NCBI RefSeq assembly: GCF_947631165.1
Contig: NZ_CANRKH010000009.1
Coordinates: forward strand, 32,101-96,100
Length of the DNA stretch: 64,000 nt
From: an uncultured Dysosmobacter sp.
GTDB lineage: Bacteria > Bacillota > Clostridia > Oscillospirales > Oscillospiraceae
Direction of reading: 5' to 3'
Positions 58,835 to 64,000 of the stretch are shown here, piece after piece. Numbering within the stretch: position 1 is the stretch's first letter; each line of letters starts with the position of its first letter. The position numbers and the translations under genes are program-made. A model generated the notes under the pieces. It searched no databases and was not told where the DNA came from. It worked only from the letters and a program-made list of their open reading frames with translations.

Positions 58835-58842
58835 ACACAGGA

Positions 58843-59013
58843 ATGAAACACACATTGGAAGAGGCAATGAGCTACGCAATCGAAACAAAAGCGATGGGGA
58901 TTCTGGAGAAGGAAGGCTCCTACCAGACAGCAAAGGACTGGCGCGAAATCGACTATGCGGTAAGCTGCGGATGGAAGTACATCGGGCATCCAGCCGACTT
59001 GCAGGAAGGATAA
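58843..59013 (+). CDS. Hypothetical small protein (56 aa)
   Basis: Acidic helical protein (KHTLEEAMSYAIETKAMGIL, DWREIDYAVSCGWKYIGHP). ATG at 58843 follows CGGAGGTACACAGGA. It stands last in the cassette run, before the double terminator and large terminase, the place occupied by a different 91-aa gene in prophage A. Confidence 0.6.
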   Translation: MKHTLEEAMSYAIETKAMGILEKEGSYQTAKDWREIDYAVSCGWKYIGHPADLQEG

Positions 59014-59037
59014 GGGAACGGAAACACACCGGGAACG

Positions 59038-59102
59038 GAGCCGGAAGGCTCTGTCTCCCGTACAGACAGGTTTTAAGGCTTGCCGCACGGCAGGCCATTT
59101 TT
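59038..59102 (+). terminator. Double hairpin terminator before terminase (copy B)
   Basis: GAGCC-GGAA-GGCTC then GGCTTGCC-GCAC-GGCAGGCC with ATTTTT, the counterpart of 1702-1763. Confidence 0.75.
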
Positions 59103-59125
59103 CATGCCATCAGGAGGTGACGCGG

Positions 59126-60733
59126 ATGGCGATGCGGAAACTGAAAAAATATAAGCCGACAAGGTTCAAGGCGAAGGATTCCTACTACGACAAGGATTCC
59201 GCTGATTTTGCCGTGGCTTTCGTGGAGAGCCTCTGCCACACCAAAGGCACGTGGGCGGGAAAGCCCTTTGAACTGATTGACTGGCAGGAGCAGATCATCC
59301 GGGATGTGTTCGGCATTTTAAAGCCGAACGGCTACCGGCAGTTCAACACGGCATACATCGAGATACCCAAAAAACAGGGAAAGTCAGAGCTTGCCGCGGC
59401 AGTCGCGCTCCTGCTCACCTGCGGAGACGGTGAGGAACGCGCCGAGGTGTACGGCTGCGCCGCGGACAGGAACCAGGCAAAGATCGTTTTTGACGTGGCG
59501 GTGGATATGGTGCGGTTCTGTCCTGCGCTCTCCAAGCGAGTAAAAATACTGGAGTCGCAGAAGAAGATTGAGTATCTGCCCACCCGCAGCACCTACCAGG
59601 TGCTTTCGGCAGACGTAGCGAACAAGCACGGCTTCAACACCCACGGCGTGATCTTTGACGAGCTGCACACCCAGCCGAACAGGAAGCTCTATGACGTCAT
59701 GACGCAGGGCTCCGGTGACGCCAGGATGCAGCCGCTCTATTTCCTGATCACGACAGCAGGGAACGACACCAACTCCATCTGCTACGAGATACACCAGAAG
59801 GCTCTGGACATTGAAGCCGGCAGGAAGGTTGATCCTACCTTCTACTCCGTCATCTATGGTGCGGATGAATCTGAGGACTGGACGGATCCCAAGGTCTGGA
59901 AAAAAGCAAATCCATCCCTTGGCATAACGGTGGGTATCGACAAGGTGAAAGCCGCCTGCGAATCAGCGCGGCAGAACCCCGGCGAGGAGAATTCCTTCCG
60001 GCAGCTTCGGCTGAACCAGTGGGTAAAGCAGTCGGTCAGGTGGATGCCGATGGAGAAATGGGACGCCTGCGCATTTCCCGTGGACGAGGATGAACTGGAG
60101 GGGCGCGTCTGCTACGGAGGCCTTGACCTCTCCTCCACCACGGACATCACGGCATTCGTGCTGGTGTTCCCTCCGCTTGACGAGGAAGACAAATACTACG
60201 TCCTCCCCTATTTCTGGATCCCGGAGGAGACGCTCGACCTGCGTGTCAGGCGCGACCATGTGCCTTACGATGTCTGGGAGCGGCAGGGATTTCTGGAGAC
60301 CACGGAAGGGAACGTGGTGCATTACGGATACATCGAGAAGTTCATCGAGCGGCTGGGCGACCGGTTCAACATCCGGGAGATCGCCTTCGACCGCTGGGGA
60401 GCCATCCAGATGGTGCAGAACCTTGAGGGCATGGGCTTCACGGTGGTGCCGTTCGGTCAGGGCTTTAAGGACATGTCGCCGCCCACGAAGGAACTGATGA
60501 AGCTGGTGCTGGAGGGAAGGATCGCCCATGGCGGGCACCCCGTCCTGCGGTGGATGATGGACAACATCTACATCCGGCAGGACCCGGCGGGCAACATCAA
60601 GGCGGACAAGGAGAAGTCCACGGAGAAGATCGACGGCGCGATTGCAACCATCATGGGGCTTGACCGTGCCATCCGCTGCGGGCTGGACACTGGCGAATCG
60701 GTTTATGACAGCCGCGGGATTTTATTTCTTTGA
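59126..60733 (+). CDS. terL: Phage large terminase subunit (copy B)
   Basis: 535-aa packaging ATPase-nuclease, agreeing with copy A over its full length at roughly nine in ten residues by eye, including PKKQGKS, FDELH and GGLDLSSTTDITAF. ATG at 59126 lies 8 bases after CAGGAGG; it aligns with the GTG of copy A. Differences cluster in residues 130-175 and at the C terminus. Its small subunit is at 52753, separated by seven or more accessory genes. Confidence 0.95.
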   Translation: MAMRKLKKYKPTRFKAKDSYYDKDSADFAVAFVESLCHTKGTWAGKPFELIDWQEQIIRDVFGILKPNGYRQFNTAYIEIPKKQGKSELAAAVALLLTCGDGEERAEVYGCAADRNQAKIVFDVAVDMVRFCPALSKRVKILESQKKIEYLPTRSTYQVLSADVANKHGFNTHGVIFDELHTQPNRKLYDVMTQGSGDARMQPLYFLITTAGNDTNSICYEIHQKALDIEAGRKVDPTFYSVIYGADESEDWTDPKVWKKANPSLGITVGIDKVKAACESARQNPGEENSFRQLRLNQWVKQSVRWMPMEKWDACAFPVDEDELEGRVCYGGLDLSSTTDITAFVLVFPPLDEEDKYYVLPYFWIPEETLDLRVRRDHVPYDVWERQGFLETTEGNVVHYGYIEKFIERLGDRFNIREIAFDRWGAIQMVQNLEGMGFTVVPFGQGFKDMSPPTKELMKLVLEGRIAHGGHPVLRWMMDNIYIRQDPAGNIKADKEKSTEKIDGAIATIMGLDRAIRCGLDTGESVYDSRGILFL

Positions 60734-60762
60734 TTATTTTTTTGATTGGAGGCGGTGGTTTA

Positions 60763-62070
60763 ATGGGATTCTTAAGCGGCATCTTTAAATCCAGGGATGC
60801 CCCAAAGGACCGGACGGCAGGGAGCGCCTACGGATTCCTGATGGGCGGCAGTGCAAGCGGGAAGTACGTGAACGAGCGGTCCGCCATGCAGATGACGGCG
60901 GTGTATTCCTGCGTGAGGATCCTGGCGGAGTCGGTGGCGGGGCTGCCGCTTCACCTCTATAAATACACGGGGGCTGGCTCGGAGAAGGCACAGGGGCATC
61001 CGCTCTACCGGCTGCTCCACGATGAGCCGAACCCGGAGATGACCTCCTTCGTGTTCCGGGAGACGCTGATGACGCACCTGCTCCTGTGGGGGAATGCCTA
61101 CGCGCAGGTCATCCGGAACGGCAAGGGCGAGGTCATTGCTCTGTATCCGCTGATGCCGGACCGCATGGCGGTGGACAGGGACGATAAGGGGCGGCTCTAT
61201 TACGAGTACCGCACCAGCACGGACGAGGCAAGGACCATGAAGGGGAGCACGGTGCGGCTCTCCCCCTACGAGGTGCTGCACATCCCCGGCCTTGGTTTTG
61301 ACGGCCTTGTGGGATACTCCCCCATCGCCATGGCGAAGAACGCCATCGGGCTTGCCATCGCGACCGAGGAGTACGGGAGCAAGTTCTTCGCGAACGGCGC
61401 GACGCCGAGCGGCATCCTGGAATACCCCGGCACGGTGAAGGACCCGGAGAAGGTCAGGGAAAGCTGGAATGCCGGGTTTGCGGGCAGCGGGAACGCCCAG
61501 AAGGTGGCAGTCCTGGAGGAGGGCATGAAGTACACGCCCATCTCCATCTCGCCGGAGCAGGCGCAGTTTCTGGAGACGCGGAAGTTCCAGATTGATGAGA
61601 TCGCGCGTATCTTCCGGGTGCCGCCGCACATGATCGGCGACCTGGACAGGTCAACATTCTCCAATATAGAAAATATGTCCTTGGAATTCGTGAAATACAC
61701 CTTGAATCCGTGGATCGTGCGCTGGGAGCAGTCCATCGCACGGACGCTGCTTTCGCCAGAGGAGAAGAGACAGTATTTTGCCAAGTTCAATGTGGATGGC
61801 CTGTTGCGCGGCGACTATGCCAGCCGCATGCAGGGATATTCCATCGGCGTACAGAACGGGTTCCTCTCCCCGAACGATGTTCGGCAGTTGGAGAACATGG
61901 ATCTGATTCCTGATGAGGATGGCGGGAACAACTACATGGTGAACGGGAACATGATCAAGATCTCAGATGTGGGGAGACAATGGGAAGGAAATGGAGGGGG
62001 TGGCGAAAATTTATTATCAGAAACTGATCGGCCGGAAGATTGGGCATTGGGCAGTCCTAAGCGTGGCTGA
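60763..62070 (+). CDS. HK97-family portal protein (copy B)
   Basis: 435 aa, same length as copy A, with VNERSAMQMTAVYSCVRILA and IARIFRVPPHMIGDLD. The start is ATG after TTGGAGGCGG. The last 30 or so residues (from about GRQWEGNGGGGENLL) are unlike copy A and are read from DNA belonging to the inserted HNH gene, so the natural C terminus has been replaced at the insertion point. Copy A there has an acidic glutamate-rich end. Confidence 0.93.
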   Translation: MGFLSGIFKSRDAPKDRTAGSAYGFLMGGSASGKYVNERSAMQMTAVYSCVRILAESVAGLPLHLYKYTGAGSEKAQGHPLYRLLHDEPNPEMTSFVFRETLMTHLLLWGNAYAQVIRNGKGEVIALYPLMPDRMAVDRDDKGRLYYEYRTSTDEARTMKGSTVRLSPYEVLHIPGLGFDGLVGYSPIAMAKNAIGLAIATEEYGSKFFANGATPSGILEYPGTVKDPEKVRESWNAGFAGSGNAQKVAVLEEGMKYTPISISPEQAQFLETRKFQIDEIARIFRVPPHMIGDLDRSTFSNIENMSLEFVKYTLNPWIVRWEQSIARTLLSPEEKRQYFAKFNVDGLLRGDYASRMQGYSIGVQNGFLSPNDVRQLENMDLIPDEDGGNNYMVNGNMIKISDVGRQWEGNGGGGENLLSETDRPEDWALGSPKRG

Positions 62071-62665
62071 ATGTGACCATGGCAGGACGAAAATGTTGTG
62101 CAGATGTGATTGCGGCACAGTCCATGCCGTGGATTCATACAGCCTGTTCCATGGGCTGACGCAGAGCTGCGGAAGATGCAACAGGATTATCAGGGAAAAC
62201 GGATATATGAGGTGTGTCATGAGGAATGGCACATCTTTTATTTTTGATGCGGAGGACGAGGACATAGTCCGTCGGCATGCCTGGTCCCTTTCAAGGGGGC
62301 ATGTCCGGGCCACGGAGAATGGAAAGAACATTTACCTTCATCGCCTTATCATGGGCGCAGCCGAAAACGAACAGGTTGACCATATCAACATGGATAAGAC
62401 AGACAACAGGCGGTGCAACCTGAGACTGGCAAGCCATGCAGAAAACCAGAGAAACAAAGGTCTGCGGGCAGACAGCACCACTGGATTTAAAGGCGTGTGC
62501 TTCGATAAAAGGGCGGGCAATTATGTAGCGTATATTAATGCGGATGGGGTAAGGACCTACCTGGGGAGGTTCAGCGACAAATACGAGGCGGCAAAGGCAT
62601 ATGACAAAGCCGCAAAAGAGCTGCACGGTGATTTTGCGCGGCTGAATCTTCCGGACAGTGCCTGA
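61991..62665 (+). CDS. HNH homing-type endonuclease with AP2 domain
   Basis: 224-aa free-standing endonuclease. N-terminal zinc-type cysteines (CRCDCGT, CGRC), an HNH core (IYLHRLIMGA, QVDHINMDKTDNRRCNLRLA) and a C-terminal AP2 DNA-binding domain (TGFKGVCFDKRAGNYVAYIN...LGRFSDKYEAAKAYDKAAKE). This arrangement is typical of phage homing endonucleases. It overlaps the portal end by 80 bases and is absent at the same place in prophage A. The start could instead be the GTG at 62000. Confidence 0.9.
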   Translation: MEGVAKIYYQKLIGRKIGHWAVLSVAECDHGRTKMLCRCDCGTVHAVDSYSLFHGLTQSCGRCNRIIRENGYMRCVMRNGTSFIFDAEDEDIVRRHAWSLSRGHVRATENGKNIYLHRLIMGAAENEQVDHINMDKTDNRRCNLRLASHAENQRNKGLRADSTTGFKGVCFDKRAGNYVAYINADGVRTYLGRFSDKYEAAKAYDKAAKELHGDFARLNLPDSA

Positions 62666-62704
62666 TGCCTATACGCAATATGGGAAAGGAGGATGGAAAT
62701 TCCG

Positions 62705-63481
62705 ATGAAGAAGTTCTGGAACTGGAAAAACAGGAAGATCAGGGATCAGTCCGGGGAAGAAATATCTGAAAGGGTGCTTTTCCTGAACGGCACCATAGCG
62801 GAAGACAGCTGGTACGATGACGACGTCACCCCGGCGGTCTTCCGGCAGGAACTGGAGTCCGGGAGCGGCCCCGTCACGGTGTGGATCAACTCGCCGGGCG
62901 GCGACTGCGTGGCGGCAGCCCAGATCTACAACATGCTGATGGACTACAGGGGGGACGTGACCGTCAAGATTGACGGCATCGCGGCGTCGGCTGCAAGCGT
63001 CATCGCCATGGCTGGGGCAAGGGTCCTGATGAGCCCGGTCAGTACGATGATGATCCACAATCCTGCCACCATTGCCTTTGGCGACACGGCGGAGATGCAG
63101 AAGGCCATCGCCATGCTCTCCGAGGTGAAGGAGTCCATCATGAACGCCTACGAGATTAAGACGGGCATGAGCCGGACAAAACTCTCCCACCTGATGGACG
63201 CGGAGACCTGGATGGACGCGCACAAGGCGGTGGAGCTGGGGTTTGCGGACGGCATCCTTTCGAGGGCGGATGCACCGGAAGGCGAAGACTTGGAAGCACC
63301 GGAGGTGTCGATGCTGTATTCCAGGGCGGCGGTGACCAACTCGCTGATGGACAAGATCGCGGCTAAGTGCCGCATCAAGCCGCCGGATGCCAGCATGGAC
63401 GGGAAACAGGATACAGCAGCTGACGGGCGCAGCGCTTCCGAGGTCAGGGAGCGCCTTAACTTTATCAAAAAATTCATTTAA
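62705..63481 (+). CDS. ClpP-type prohead protease (copy B)
   Basis: 258-aa head maturation protease. NSPGGD at 62-67, putative catalytic Ser95 in GIAASAAS and His118 in MMIHNP. The acidic linker after residue 190 is shorter than in copy A (EGEDLEAPE). ATG at 62705 matches the start of copy A (MKKFWNW); ATG at 62693 is too near the AAAGGAGG. It no longer overlaps the portal because of the HNH insertion. Confidence 0.92.
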   Translation: MKKFWNWKNRKIRDQSGEEISERVLFLNGTIAEDSWYDDDVTPAVFRQELESGSGPVTVWINSPGGDCVAAAQIYNMLMDYRGDVTVKIDGIAASAASVIAMAGARVLMSPVSTMMIHNPATIAFGDTAEMQKAIAMLSEVKESIMNAYEIKTGMSRTKLSHLMDAETWMDAHKAVELGFADGILSRADAPEGEDLEAPEVSMLYSRAAVTNSLMDKIAAKCRIKPPDASMDGKQDTAADGRSASEVRERLNFIKKFI

Positions 63482-63495
63482 CGGAGGGATTTGTT

Positions 63496-64000
63496 ATGAC
63501 GATCAATGAAATGATCCAGAAAAGGGCAAAGGTGTGGGAGACCGCGAAGAAGTTCGTGGATACCCACGAGAACGAAAACGGCATCCTGTCCGCGGAGGAC
63601 AATGCCGCGTATGAGCGGATGGAGAAGGAAATCGAGGAGCTGACCGCCGCCATCGACCGCCAGCAGAGGGCCGAGGCAAGGGAGGCGGAACTGAACAGGC
63701 CGATGGGTACCCCGCTCACCGGCAGGCCGGAGCAGAAAGCGGACGAGAAAACCGGAAGGGCTTCCAATGCCTACCGGGAGGACTTCGGTGCGCACCTGCG
63801 CGGCAGGAAGCCGCTCCACAACGTGCTCTCCGAGGGCGTGCAGGCGGACGGCGGCTACCTGGTGCCGGAGGAATTCGAGCGGCAGATCATCACGGGGCTT
63901 GAGGAAGCGAACGTGGTGAGGAGCCTCGCGAAGGTGATCACCACCAGCGCGGAGCGCAAGATCCCGGTGGCGGCCACCCACTCCGAGGCGAAGTGGACGG
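63496..64000 (+). CDS. HK97-family major capsid protein (copy B, N-terminal part)
   Basis: The first 168 residues are in the window. The helical delta domain (QKRAKVWETAKKFVDTHENE, then a glutamate/arginine-rich coiled coil) is followed by QADGGYLVPEEFERQIITGL, where the mature capsid fold begins. It matches copy A in layout and in the REAELNRPMGTPL region. ATG at 63496 follows ACGGAGGG. The rest lies outside the window. Confidence 0.93.
   Translation, partial: MTINEMIQKRAKVWETAKKFVDTHENENGILSAEDNAAYERMEKEIEELTAAIDRQQRAEAREAELNRPMGTPLTGRPEQKADEKTGRASNAYREDFGAHLRGRKPLHNVLSEGVQADGGYLVPEEFERQIITGLEEANVVRSLAKVITTSAERKIPVAATHSEAKWT

Larger units (their letters stand above)
39600..64000. mobile_element. 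Prophage B, left two thirds
   Basis: Replication genes, late regulator, HNH endonuclease, small terminase, accessory cassettes, then large terminase, portal, protease and capsid. It is clearly related to prophage A in the shared part. Tail, lysis and recombinase genes lie beyond the window. Confidence 0.85.
59038..64000. repeat. Packaging/head module, copy B of a long direct repeat
   Basis: Corresponds to 1702 to about 6460 in gene order and sequence and runs out of the window inside the capsid gene. See copy A for the differences. Confidence 0.8.

Noticed and set aside
1..64000. tRNA, rRNA and conventional attachment sites
   Set aside because: No tRNA-like cloverleaf or rRNA segment was seen, and no matched core repeats could be found at the prophage edges by reading.

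Overview
The DNA looks like a gut Clostridia (Lachnospiraceae-type) chromosome carrying accessory elements. Ribosome binding sites are strong GGAGG types, AGG/CGG arginine codons are common, and the phage families (HK97-like head, serine recombinases, DUF2800/DUF2815, DUF4314, DUF4406, amidoligase) are those usual in Lachnospiraceae prophages. No core host gene, tRNA or rRNA is visible.

Four blocks follow one another. (1) 1-23.8 kb is the right two thirds of a siphovirus-type prophage (A): small cassette genes, large terminase, portal, ClpP-type protease, capsid, head-tail joining genes, tail chaperone with a likely -1 frameshift, tape measure, baseplate and receptor-binding protein, holin, a three-domain endolysin, regulators, and two serine recombinases of which the second is cut short. 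(2) 23.9-36.6 kb is one compact plus-strand operon that I read as an anti-phage defence locus: HTH regulator, PLD-type SNF2 helicase, DUF4391 protein, an unrecognised possible ADP-ribosyltransferase, type III Mod and Res, SIR2 and HerA. (3) 36.7-39.4 kb holds a convergent minus-strand NACHT ATPase behind a repeat-rich leader. (4) 39.7-64 kb is the left two thirds of a second, related prophage (B): DNA polymerase, DUF2815 and DUF2800 on the minus strand, then primase-like, VRR-NUC, SNF2, late regulator, HNH, small terminase, compact SAM synthetase, ParB-methylase, amidoligase/AIG2 cassettes, and a second terminase-portal-protease-capsid module.

Three themes tie the window together. The packaging/head modules of A and B form a diverged direct repeat about 57 kb apart that encloses the defence block. 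A recurring promoter-plus-leader element (nine copies, spaced hexamers TTGMTA-17-GATATA-like followed by a conserved ACCGAAAGGGAAAAC leader) precedes small accessory genes in both prophages and behaves like a mobile expression cassette. The most likely unusual system is the eight-gene operon in which a type III restriction set with a PLD-helicase is joined, without a promoter gap, to a SIR2-HerA pair, with a NACHT protein next door.

All family names come from reading motifs by eye; no database search was possible. Start codons were chosen by ribosome binding site spacing and by comparison between the two prophage copies.
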